This document shows positions 1 through 7,832 of a stretch of DNA of 64,000 nt, piece after piece. Below the pieces are notes generated by a model that worked only from the letters and a program-made list of their open reading frames with translations, searched no databases and had not been told where the DNA came from. A program made the translations under genes and the position numbers. Source of the stretch: Dyella solisilvae. Lineage in GTDB: Bacteria > Pseudomonadota > Gammaproteobacteria > Xanthomonadales > Rhodanobacteraceae. Positions within the stretch are counted from its first letter, which is position 1, and each line of letters starts with the position of its first letter. The stretch spans positions 856,108 to 920,107 of the forward strand of contig NZ_QQSY01000002.1 of assembly GCF_003351225.1 (NCBI RefSeq), in the 5' to 3' direction.

Positions 1-1358
1 GTGGCGAGGTCGGGCATCACGTTGGTCGATTGCTGCAAGGCCTCGGTGGCGCCCGGCGCCTTGTGCGAGAACTCCCAGTGGTCGATGTCGGCGAACAGGC
101 GATAGGTCAGGCCGTCGCCGAACTTCAGCTCGCGACGCACGTAGTCGTTGAAGGCAGCGACATAGGCCGAGCTGATCGCCGAGGACTGCGGGTCGTAGTC
201 CGAGGCCTTGCTCAGCGGGTCGAGCGAGGGACCGGAGAAGCGGCTGTCCAGGCGCCCCGTGGTCATGTCGCCGTCCGCCTGCAGCTCGTGTTCGAACATG
301 CCGCCGTCGACGCGCAGGTTGGCCTTGAGCAGATACGCCACCGGCAGGCCGGTGTACTGGTGCAGCTTCTGCGCCACCTGCTGCTTGCGCGCCTCGTCCA
401 GGCGCGAGCCGGCCATCAGCGCGGAGGCGTAGTCGCCCATTGCAAACTGCTCGACCTCGCGCAGGAACGGTTCCAGCGCCGCCGGCTGCTGCGGCAGCTT
501 GTGGTGGTAGTAGGCGGTGGCGGCGAAGGTGGGCAGGCCCACCACATAGGGCAGGTCCACGCCCGGGTTGTTGGCCGGGCCGTCGATGCTGGTGTCGAAG
601 TTGAGGATCTGCGACAGCAGGATCACGCCGTTGAGGTCGACGCTGTCCTCGTTCTCCAGGATGTTGGCCACCACCGCCGAACGGGTGGTGCCATAGCTTT
701 CGCCGAACAGGTACTTGGGCGAGTTCCAGCGGTTGTACTTGGACAGGAACTGCGTGATGAACTGCGCGAAGGCGTGGCCGTCTCCGTCGACGCCGTAGAT
801 CTCCTTCTTGCGCTCCTTCATCAGCTCATCGCGCTTGCCCTTGTCGGCCTCGTCGGCCAGCAGGCGGCTGAAGCCGGCGCCCGGTGCATCGATGAAGACC
901 AGGTCGGAGGCATCCAGCAGGCTGTAGTCGTTGTTGACCAGGCCATACGGCGCCGCCGGCGTGTGCGAATCGTCCGAGGTCACCACGCGCTTCGGACCGA
1001 AGGCGCCCATGTGCAGCCACACCGTGGCCGAGCCCGGGCCGCCGTTGTAGATGAAGGTGATCGGACGCTTGCCGGGCTCCACGCCCTTCTTGAGGTAGGC
1101 GGTGTAGAACATGCTGACCTGCGGTTCGCTTTCCTTGTCGCCGCTGCCATGCAGCACCAGCGTGCCCGCCACGGCCTTGTAGTCGATGCTCTTGCCCTCG
1201 ACCTTCACCGTGCCCGAGGTCTCGGAGGCCTGCGGCTTCAGCAGCATCGCGTCGGGCTTGTCGTTCGGCTTGTCCGCCTTGTCGGTCTTGTCGGCGGCAT
1301 GGACCACCGATCCAAGGGTCAGGGCGGCCAGGGCGATGGCGAGGGGCAACTTGCGCAT
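1..1358 (-). CDS. S10 family serine carboxypeptidase-like peptidase, 3' end cut by window
   Basis: Exported alpha/beta-hydrolase-fold peptidase of the S10 (serine carboxypeptidase) type. The start at 1358 gives a signal peptide (MRKLPLAIALAALTLGSVVHA). About 452 residues are visible and the frame runs off the left edge, so the catalytic Asp and His are not fully shown. The nucleophile motif FGESYGTTRSA puts the serine near residue 221, and FIYNGGPGSATVW near residue 100 matches the oxyanion-side motif of S10 enzymes. The long plus-strand frame over the same DNA is an antisense artefact. Family assignment is strong; the substrate is unknown. Confidence 0.88.
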   Translation of the reverse strand, partial: MRKLPLAIALAALTLGSVVHAADKTDKADKPNDKPDAMLLKPQASETSGTVKVEGKSIDYKAVAGTLVLHGSGDKESEPQVSMFYTAYLKKGVEPGKRPITFIYNGGPGSATVWLHMGAFGPKRVVTSDDSHTPAAPYGLVNNDYSLLDASDLVFIDAPGAGFSRLLADEADKGKRDELMKERKKEIYGVDGDGHAFAQFITQFLSKYNRWNSPKYLFGESYGTTRSAVVANILENEDSVDLNGVILLSQILNFDTSIDGPANNPGVDLPYVVGLPTFAATAYYHHKLPQQPAALEPFLREVEQFAMGDYASALMAGSRLDEARKQQVAQKLHQYTGLPVAYLLKANLRVDGGMFEHELQADGDMTTGRLDSRFSGPSLDPLSKASDYDPQSSAISSAYVAAFNDYVRRELKFGDGLTYRLFADIDHWEFSHKAPGATEALQQSTNVMPDLA

Positions 1359-1528
1359 GGAACGGGGTACCTTGGGTCGGGCGCGGAGGGCGCGAGGGGT
1401 CCAGCTTAGGCAGCGGGCTGGGCGGGTTTCATACGCCAGAAGTCATTGTGGTGGGCTGTTCCCTTTCGTCCGGGGACCGGGCTGGGGGCCAGCTTCCAAT
1501 CCGGTTTCGCTAACCCGGAATTCCTGCG

Positions 1529-1722
1529 AAGGCAGGCGGCGCGCGGAGGACGCCCGTAGGGCGGCCCCGAAGTGGACGTCTGCCTCACGCTATCAACACC
1601 CTTCATCCCAGCGAAGGCTGGACGGAGCGCGAAGCGGGCAGAACGCCCGCGGGGCGGCCCCGAAGTGCATCCTTGCCTCACGCTTCCACGCCCGTCATCC
1701 CAGCGAAGGCTGGGATCCAGTG
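1529..1722. repeat. Two tandem ~85-92 bp repeat units ending in a REP-like palindrome
   Basis: Two diverged tandem units (about 1529-1613 and 1614-1705) share blocks such as GGGCGGCCCCGAAGTG and TTGCCTCACGCT/CTGCCTCACGCT. Each is bounded by a palindrome of the type CCCAGCGAAGGCTGGG. The 30-bp segment at 1693-1722 recurs, slightly changed, at 23385-23414 and 23463-23492. This is non-coding dispersed repeat DNA of a kind common between xanthomonad genes. Confidence 0.75.
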
Positions 1723-1793
1723 ACTTTGCCCTTTTGGTCCTGTTTTTAGCGTTCCCGCCAGCTTGCCGCCTACGCGGCGGGCGTTTCGATCAC

Positions 1794-1968
1794 CTGCCGG
1801 CGCTCGAGTCACTTTTCTTTTGCTGGCCCAAAAGAAAAGTAACCCAAAGAAAATGGCCTGACAGGCTCGTAGCGATATGTCGGATACATGCCCGGTGGAC
1901 TGCGGCCAGCCGGGTCGGTGACGTGGTACCTCCCGGACAGCGGCTACCCCGCAACGCGCCGCAGCGGA
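1794..1968 (+). repeat. Dispersed intergenic repeat, left copy
   Basis: About 175 bp that recurs in inverted orientation at the right edge (63834-64000). The first 68 bases (1794-1861) match the right copy exactly; the rest aligns without gaps but with scattered changes up to the GCAACGCGCCGC block. The stretch from 1359 to 2292 otherwise holds only repeats; no gene is supported there. Confidence 0.85.
1811..1840. terminator. Perfect 12-bp hairpin inside the dispersed repeat
   Basis: ACTTTTCTTTTG and CAAAAGAAAAGT form a perfect 12-bp stem around the 6-base loop CTGGCC. The right-hand repeat has the same hairpin at 63954-63983. The A/T-rich stem could end transcription in either direction, or be a structural signature of the repeat; function is inferred. 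Confidence 0.5.
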
Positions 1969-2124
1969 AAGGGGGCGCAGCACTGCCTGGCATACAAACA
2001 CTGATGACCGCGGGCAGCCGAATTCGTCGCGTGCTACCTCACGGACCGCGGCTACACCGCGGGGCGGCGTCGTACTGAGGACTCAAAGCCGCGCGGCTGC
2101 CACGTCCGGCTTCGCCGCTCTTTG

Positions 2125-2211
2125 CTCCCTCTCCCCTTCGGGCGACCCGAAGGTAGTCCCTGTGGGAGAGAGGGTTGGAGCATTGCCACCTTTACGGTGG
2201 TGAGGGGAGAG
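2125..2211. repeat. Dispersed CCCTCTCCCC / GGGAGAGAGGG repeat
   Basis: CTCCCTCTCCCC, then the hairpin CTTCGGGCGACCCGAAG, then GGGAGAGAGGGTTGG and GTGAGGGGAGAG. This resembles the short dispersed elements common between genes in xanthomonads and pseudomonads. A shorter related piece (GACGGGAGAGGG) lies just after the RND gene near 63776. Confidence 0.5.
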
Positions 2212-2292
2212 CTTGTCCCAGGTGCTCCTACGGCAGCTTCCGAGCATTGCTGCGGATCCGGCAAACAGGGACTGGATAGCCCGGCCCTTGAT

Positions 2293-3150
2293 TCACCCCC
2301 ACGCTATCAACCCGATCGCCCCAAGCGCCAGCACCAAACCAATCACATTGACCGCGCTCAGACGCTCGCGGAATCCGACCGTGCCCACCACGGCGCCGAG
2401 CGCCACCACGCCCAGGTTCATGCTGGCGAACACCAGCGACGGGTGGTCGGGCAGGGCCTGGTGGCCGCGGACGTAGAACACGATGTTGCCGAAGTTGGCG
2501 AGGCCCAGTAGCAGGCCGGCGACGGCGTCGCGCAGGGTGAAGAAGGTGCGGTCGTGCCAGCGGCGCCACAGCAGCAGGATCACCGACACGACCAGCGCCA
2601 GCGCGAACATGGCTTGCAGCGAGGCGGCGAACGGCGTGCCGGCGCGGGCCACGAGTTTGAAAAGGATGTCGATCACGCCGAAGCCGGCGAACACCACCAG
2701 CGGCCAATGCCAGCCCAGGGCGCCGTTTTCGCCACCGTTCGGCGTGGCTCGCCAGACCATGCACAGCAGCGCCAGCAGGCCCAGGGCGACGCCTGCGCCC
2801 TTGGCCGCGGTCAGGCTTTCACCGAACAGCAGGAAAGCCGCCAGCAGCGAGATCAGCAGCGACAGGCGCTGGGCCGCGTCCGTGCGCACGATGCCCGCGC
2901 TGCGCACCGAGGCCGCCAGCGCCAGGAAGATCAACGGCAACAGCAGCCCGAGGCCGACGAAACCCAGCCACGGCGCCTGCGCGCTGCGCAGTACGGCCAG
3001 CGATGGGTGGAAAACCAAACTGGTGAGCACGCTGGTCGCCAGGTAGTTCCAGGCGATGGCCTGGCCGACATCCACCTCCAGGCGCCGGGCGAGCTTGAGC
3101 AGCACCGAGACGAGCACGCTGCACGCGACGGCCATCAACACGTAAATCAT
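2293..3150 (-). CDS. EamA/DMT-family membrane transporter
   Basis: A 285-residue integral membrane protein of the drug/metabolite transporter (EamA) type. Roughly ten hydrophobic segments run from MIYVLMAVACSVLVSVLLKL at the N-terminus to VIGLVLALGAIGLIAWG at the C-terminus. Two halves of five segments each, with short polar linkers, fit the internal EamA duplication. The length fits the family. It probably moves a small metabolite across the inner membrane, but the substrate cannot be read from sequence. It stands alone; the next gene upstream, a GlxA-type regulator on the same strand, ends 117 bp away. Confidence 0.82.
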   Translation of the reverse strand: MIYVLMAVACSVLVSVLLKLARRLEVDVGQAIAWNYLATSVLTSLVFHPSLAVLRSAQAPWLGFVGLGLLLPLIFLALAASVRSAGIVRTDAAQRLSLLISLLAAFLLFGESLTAAKGAGVALGLLALLCMVWRATPNGGENGALGWHWPLVVFAGFGVIDILFKLVARAGTPFAASLQAMFALALVVSVILLLWRRWHDRTFFTLRDAVAGLLLGLANFGNIVFYVRGHQALPDHPSLVFASMNLGVVALGAVVGTVGFRERLSAVNVIGLVLALGAIGLIAWG

Positions 3151-3267
3151 CGAAAGTCCTTGTCGAGGGTGGTCGCCCGCCGGCCCGCCGCACGGTCACC
3201 GTCCGGCATCAGGCCAGACGAGAGGCTAGGCAACCGAGTTTTCGCCGGGATGACGGCCCAGGGCCGA

Positions 3268-4257
3268 TCAGCTCCCATGCGCGAATCGCTCGCGGTAGCG
3301 AGCGGGGCTCAGCTTCAAATGATGACGGAAATGGTGGCGCAGGGTATCGGCGCTGCCGAAACCGCACAGGTCCGCCACGCGCTCCACCGCGATGTCGCTG
3401 CCTTCCAGCAGCTCGCGCGCGCGACCCAGCCGTTCGCGGGTCAGCCATTGCTTGGGCGAGCAGCCAGTGGCCTCCTCGAAGCGCCGCAGCAAGGTGCGCT
3501 CGCTCATCCGCGCGCGCTCGGCCAGTTCGGACAGCGGCAAGGGGCGATCGAGATGCTGGCGCATCCATTCGATCAGCTTGCCCAGCCCATCGCCGTGGGA
3601 AGGCAGCGGCGACTGGATGAACTGCGCCTGCCCGCCGTCGCGATGGGCCGGCACCACCGCGCGGCGCGCGACCGTGTTGGCCACCGCCGGACCGTAGTCA
3701 CGGCGGATCAGGTGCAGCGACAGGTCCAGCGCCGCCGCGCTGCCGGCGGAGGTCAGCAGGCTGCCTTCGTCGACGTAGAGCACGTCCGGCTCGATGCGGA
3801 TGCGTGGGTAACGCTCCGCCAGCGCCTCCACGTAGCGCCAGTGCGTGGTGGCGCGACGGCCATCCAGCAGGCCCGTCGCCGCCAGCACGAACACGCCGGA
3901 ACAAAACGACAGCAGTCGCGCCCCGCGCGAGTGTGCCTGCCGCAACGCTTCGATCAGCGCTGGTGGCGGGGTTGCGTCGACGCCCCGCCAACCCGGCACG
4001 ATGATCGTGCCGGCGCCTTCCAGGCCCTCCAGCCCCGTATCGGCCAGCACGCGCATGCCACCCGCCGCGCGCATCGGGCCGCTGTCCACGGCGTACAGGC
4101 CGAAGCGGTACCAGTCCTGCAGCTCTGGCCGTGGCAGGCCGAACATCTCGACGGCAATGCCGAACTCGAACGTGCACAGTCCGTCATAGACCAGCACCGC
4201 CACGTCGCGATTGGCGGGCGCGGAACGGGCGCGGGGGCGCTTTGGCGGATTCTTCAT
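3268..4257 (-). CDS. GlxA-family transcriptional regulator (DJ-1/PfpI + AraC HTH)
   Basis: About 329 residues in two domains. Residues ~12-185 are a DJ-1/PfpI-like (class I amidotransferase) domain with the nucleophile-elbow motif LLSFCSGVFVLAATG. Residues ~220-320 are an AraC-type double helix-turn-helix (RARMSERTLLRRFEEATG ... VADLCGFGSADTLRHHFR). The start at 4257 (MKNPPKRPRAR) was preferred over in-frame ATGs at 4266 and 4278. The gene is divergent from the rhodanese gene 80 bp away, so it may regulate that gene; this is inference from position only. Confidence 0.88.
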   Translation of the reverse strand: MKNPPKRPRARSAPANRDVAVLVYDGLCTFEFGIAVEMFGLPRPELQDWYRFGLYAVDSGPMRAAGGMRVLADTGLEGLEGAGTIIVPGWRGVDATPPPALIEALRQAHSRGARLLSFCSGVFVLAATGLLDGRRATTHWRYVEALAERYPRIRIEPDVLYVDEGSLLTSAGSAAALDLSLHLIRRDYGPAVANTVARRAVVPAHRDGGQAQFIQSPLPSHGDGLGKLIEWMRQHLDRPLPLSELAERARMSERTLLRRFEEATGCSPKQWLTRERLGRARELLEGSDIAVERVADLCGFGSADTLRHHFRHHLKLSPARYRERFAHGS

Positions 4258-4337
4258 GGTGACTGGCATTCTTGCCAATGTCGGCCCCGGCCGCCAGTGC
4301 CGACACTGTCTCCGTCATCCACTTGCGGAGTCGAACC

Positions 4338-4730
4338 ATGAGCAGTGTCGTCCAGCGTTTCCCCGCCGCCTCCAGCACCGAAGCGACGGCGCATTTCCAG
4401 GCCCGCCTCGGCTTCGAGACCGACTGCGCCGACGTGTATTACGCGACGAACCACGAAACGAAGGATTTCGTGCTGCTGGACGTGCGTACGCCCACGCTCT
4501 ACGCGGCCGGTCACGTGCCCGGCGCCATCAACATGCCCACCCGCACCGTCAGCGAGCAGCGCCTGGCCGAATATCCGACCGATACCTTGTTCGTGGTCTA
4601 TTGCGCCGGCCCGCACTGCAACGGCGCCAACAAGGCCGCGGTGAAGCTGGCCCAGCTCGGTCGGCCGGTGAAAGAGATGATCGGCGGGCTCACCGGATGG
4701 ATCGACGAAGGCTTCGGGCTTGCACGCTGA
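4338..4730 (+). CDS. Rhodanese-like sulfurtransferase domain protein
   Basis: A 130-residue single-domain rhodanese. The core motif VLLDVRTPTLYAAGHVPGAI is followed by the active loop YCAGPHCNGANKAA, whose first cysteine is the expected persulfide-forming residue, and by GGLTGWIDEG near the C-terminus. The start at 4338 (MSSVVQRF) follows a GCGGAG Shine-Dalgarno; an upstream in-frame ATG at 4272 would overlap the divergent promoter region. The stop overlaps the next gene by 11 bases, suggesting translational coupling. It likely transfers sulfur or acts in thiol redox chemistry; the partner is unknown. Confidence 0.88.
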   Translation: MSSVVQRFPAASSTEATAHFQARLGFETDCADVYYATNHETKDFVLLDVRTPTLYAAGHVPGAINMPTRTVSEQRLAEYPTDTLFVVYCAGPHCNGANKAAVKLAQLGRPVKEMIGGLTGWIDEGFGLAR

Positions 4731-5190
4731 TGGCGGCGACCACCGGCGGATCCGGCGCGCCGGCCCTGCCGACGTGCCTGCCCTGCTGGCCCTCGGCGCC
4801 GAGCACGCCGTGTTTGAACGCCTGTCCCATGCGGCCGACGCTGGGGCGCTTGCCTCGGCGCTGCAGGGCGATCCACCGCGCGTATACGCCTGGCTCGCCC
4901 TTGTTGGGGAAACCGCGGTCGGCTACGCCAGCGCCACGCTGGATTTTTCCACCCTGGACTGCGCCTGCTATCTGTACATGGATTGCCTGTTCGTGCGCGA
5001 GGGCTGGCGCGGGCATGCGATGGGCCGCGCATTGTGGGCGCAGGTGCGCGCGCTGGCGATACAGGTCGGTTGCCGCTCGATCCAATGGCAGACACCGTGG
5101 TGGAACCTCGATGCGGCGCGCTTTTACCGCCGGCTTGGCGCCCGGGAGATGGCGAAGCTGCGCTATAACCTGCCACTGCACGACGCCTGA
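4720..5190 (+). CDS. GNAT-family N-acetyltransferase
   Basis: A 156-residue GNAT. The acetyl-CoA-binding region is at residues ~85-105 (LYMDCLFVREGWRGHAMGRAL, motif R-x-x-G-x-A/G), and the C-terminus WWNLDAARFYRRLGARE is the typical beta6-alpha4 element. The start is not an ATG. TTG at 4720, inside the rhodanese gene and preceded by GAAGG, is the only nearby start that keeps the first strand (RRIRRAGPADVPALL). GTG at 4774 would cut into the domain. The acceptor substrate is unknown. Confidence 0.85.
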   Translation: MHADGGDHRRIRRAGPADVPALLALGAEHAVFERLSHAADAGALASALQGDPPRVYAWLALVGETAVGYASATLDFSTLDCACYLYMDCLFVREGWRGHAMGRALWAQVRALAIQVGCRSIQWQTPWWNLDAARFYRRLGAREMAKLRYNLPLHDA

Positions 5191-5216
5191 CGTCACGCGA
5201 ACCCACCGAGGTCCCG

Positions 5217-5522
5217 ATGCTGGAGTTGCGTCCCACCTGCGAACACTGCAACAAGGCGCTGCCGCCGCACTCGACTGACGCGATGATCTGCTCGTTCGAG
5301 TGCACCTTCTGCCGCGACTGCGTCGACCTGCTGCAGAACGTCTGCCCCAACTGCGGCGGCGGTTTCACGCCGAGGCCGATCCGCCCGGCGCACGCGTGGC
5401 TGCCAGGCGTCTCGCTGGACACCTCCCCGGCCAGCCGGCGAATCACGCACAAACACGTGGACCTGGAGCGCCACGCCGCCCTGGTGGCGATGCTGGACGG
5501 ACGCCCGCCCGAGCGGCGCTGA
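5217..5522 (+). CDS. DUF1272 zinc-ribbon-like protein
   Basis: A 101-residue protein. The N-terminal ~55 residues match DUF1272: MLELRPTCEHCNKALPP, then CSFECTFCRDC, then NVCPNCGGGF. This gives four CxxC-type pairs (C8/C11 and later pairs) that could bind one or two metal ions. The C-terminal part is polar and unstructured-looking. It lies 26 bp after the GNAT gene and is probably cotranscribed with it. The function of DUF1272 is not established. Confidence 0.87.
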   Translation: MLELRPTCEHCNKALPPHSTDAMICSFECTFCRDCVDLLQNVCPNCGGGFTPRPIRPAHAWLPGVSLDTSPASRRITHKHVDLERHAALVAMLDGRPPERR

Positions 5523-5595
5523 GCGCGCCCCCGGTTGAAAGGATGGGCGGCGGGCCACGGCCCACCACGGCGCTTTGACGCCCGACGTCCTAAAG

Positions 5596-7818
5596 ATGGC
5601 CGCTACGCCCACGAGCCTCGCCCTCTGGAGCATGACCACCGACGCTCCCCACCCGCCGAGCCGCGAACGCCTGCTCCTGTGGGGCGGGGCGGCGCTGCTG
5701 TTCCTGGTGGCGCTCACCTCAAACACCGTCACGCTGCTGCTCAGCCGGCACGCGGGCAGCATGGCCTCGATCTGGACGATCAACGGCCTGGTCGCCGGCA
5801 CGCTGGTCTCGGTGCCGCGCCGCTACTGGCCGCCGCTGGTCACCGCCGGCTTTGCCGCCCTGCTGGTCGGCCACTACATCGCGGTCGGCTGGCTGCATGG
5901 CGCAGGTCTGCTGGTGACGCTGCTGCTGGTGGTAGCGAACCTCGTGGAGATCCTCGTCGTCGCGTTCACCATCAGCCACTATTTTCCGACCATCAGCGGG
6001 GAAACGAGCGGTTACCTGCGATTTGGTCGCATCGCCGTCGGCGCGGCGATCGTGGGCTGCATCCTGTCGACGCTGCTGGCCGAGGTGGCGCAGTTGATGG
6101 CGCCCCCCGGCGTCTTCTTCGGATCCGCCGAGGAATGGTTTCGCGCCCACCTGCTCGGCATGGTGATCGTGGGCATGCTGATGCTGGTCGCGTTTCGCGA
6201 ACGTGGCCGCATGCTGGGCGTGCCGGGAAAACGCCTGCGCATGTTGCGCGATGTGCTGCTGCTCGCCATCGTCTCGATCGGCGTGTTCGCGCAAGAGCGC
6301 TACCCGATGCTCTTCGTGGTGTTCGCACCCCTGTTGTACCTGGTGTTCCGGTATCGCTTCACCGGTCTGGTGCTCGGCATCGCCATCGTGGCGTTGGTGA
6401 CCAACGTGGGCACCTCCCTGGACGAAGGGCCATTCAACCTCATACGCTCGTACAGCTCCTGGGAGCGCACCCTGATCGCGCAGATCTACCTGGGCGTGCT
6501 GTGCCTGGTGGCTGTGCCAGTCGCGCTGGCTCTGGCCGACCGGCAGCGGCTGGGGCGGCAGGTGGCCGACAGCGAATCCCGCTACCGCCTCCTCGCCGAA
6601 TATTCCAGCGACCTGATCGTCCGCATAGGCGACGACAACAGCCGACGCTATGTCTCGCCCTCTGTCACCGAAATGCTGGGTTGGAGTCCGGAGGAATTCG
6701 CCGCCCTGCGGGGCGAGCTGATCCACCCCGATGACCGTGACAAGGTGCTGGCCGTTCTCGCAAAGTTGCGTGAAGGCTCCGGCCCGATCATCGCGCGCTA
6801 CCGCCTGCGTCGCCGCTCGGGCGGCTACCTGTGGATCGAGGCGCTGGGCAACAGGGCGCCCAGCCCCGACCATCCGGGCGAATCGGAGATCATCTACACC
6901 GCACGCGACGTCACCCAACGCGTTCTCGCCGAAGAGTCGCTGGCCGACAGCGAAAAGCGCCTGCGCACGATCACTGACAACGTGCCTGCGGCCATTGCGC
7001 ATGTCGATACCAGCGAGCGCTACACCTTCATTAATGCCTATATCTCCGAATTGATCAGCGGCGAATCGTCACCGGTCATTGGCCACACCGTTGCCGAGGT
7101 GCGCCCGGCAATCTACCCGGTGCTCAAGCCGCACATAGACGTGGCTCTCCATGGCGGCTGCGCTACCTTCGAGTACGAATCGCCACGTGATGGCCACGCG
7201 CGCTACTTTCAGGCCACGTACCTGCCGGCGGTCGCCGCCGACGGCAGCTCGACCGGTCTTTACATGCTGACCACGGATATCACGCGCATCAAGCTGGCCG
7301 AGCAGCAACTGAACTTCCTGGCCCACCACGATGCACTCACCGGCATCGCCAACCGGCTCTCGTTCCGCGAAAGCAGCGAGCTGTCGGTGCGACAAGCCGC
7401 CACCACGCAGCAACCCTTGTTGCTGATGATGATCGACGTCGATTTCTTCAAGCACATCAACGACACCTATGGCCATGCCGCCGGCGACGTCGCGCTGAGC
7501 GAGGTGGCGAAGCGGCTCAAGGCGAACGTGCGCAAGAGCGACCTGCTCGCCCGTATCGGCGGCGACGAATTCGTCGTGCTTTGCCATGACATCGAGGATG
7601 TGGCCACCGCCGAGCGGCTGGCGCAGCAGATCACCGACGCGATGCGTCCGCCGGTGTCGTTCGAGGGCGCCGACATCAAGGTGTCGCTGAGCATCGGCGT
7701 CGCGCTATGTCGCGACGTCGCATCCATGGAGGCCCTGGCGCAGCGCGCCGATGAGGCGCTCTACCAGGCCAAGGAGGCCGGACGCGCCTGTTTCCGCATG
7801 GTCGCCGATGGCTTCTGA
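5596..7818 (+). CDS. Membrane diguanylate cyclase (MASE1-like, PAS, PAS, GGDEF)
   Basis: About 740 residues. Residues ~20-310 form eight or so membrane segments resembling a MASE1 sensor. Two PAS domains follow at ~320-440 (SRYRLLAEYSSDLIVRIGDD) and ~450-565 (RLRTITDNVPAAIAHVD). The GGDEF cyclase at ~575-735 has an intact ARIGGDEFVVLC active site near residue 655. RKSD sits exactly five residues before GGDEF, a canonical RxxD product-inhibition site. There is no EAL domain. It should make c-di-GMP in response to an unidentified signal. The start is uncertain: ATG 5596 is used, ATG 5632 is possible, and neither has a convincing ribosome-binding site. Confidence 0.92.
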   Translation: MAATPTSLALWSMTTDAPHPPSRERLLLWGGAALLFLVALTSNTVTLLLSRHAGSMASIWTINGLVAGTLVSVPRRYWPPLVTAGFAALLVGHYIAVGWLHGAGLLVTLLLVVANLVEILVVAFTISHYFPTISGETSGYLRFGRIAVGAAIVGCILSTLLAEVAQLMAPPGVFFGSAEEWFRAHLLGMVIVGMLMLVAFRERGRMLGVPGKRLRMLRDVLLLAIVSIGVFAQERYPMLFVVFAPLLYLVFRYRFTGLVLGIAIVALVTNVGTSLDEGPFNLIRSYSSWERTLIAQIYLGVLCLVAVPVALALADRQRLGRQVADSESRYRLLAEYSSDLIVRIGDDNSRRYVSPSVTEMLGWSPEEFAALRGELIHPDDRDKVLAVLAKLREGSGPIIARYRLRRRSGGYLWIEALGNRAPSPDHPGESEIIYTARDVTQRVLAEESLADSEKRLRTITDNVPAAIAHVDTSERYTFINAYISELISGESSPVIGHTVAEVRPAIYPVLKPHIDVALHGGCATFEYESPRDGHARYFQATYLPAVAADGSSTGLYMLTTDITRIKLAEQQLNFLAHHDALTGIANRLSFRESSELSVRQAATTQQPLLLMMIDVDFFKHINDTYGHAAGDVALSEVAKRLKANVRKSDLLARIGGDEFVVLCHDIEDVATAERLAQQITDAMRPPVSFEGADIKVSLSIGVALCRDVASMEALAQRADEALYQAKEAGRACFRMVADGF

Positions 7819-7832
7819 GCGCGACGACGCGC

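Noticed and set aside
30..1409. Long plus-strand frame over the S10 peptidase
   Set aside because: Antisense to a clear exported peptidase; composition is Arg/Ala/Gly/Val-rich with no motif, typical of GC-driven shadow frames.
2554..4341. 595-residue plus-strand frame
   Set aside because: Runs antisense across the EamA and GlxA genes; Gln/Arg/His-rich and without domains.
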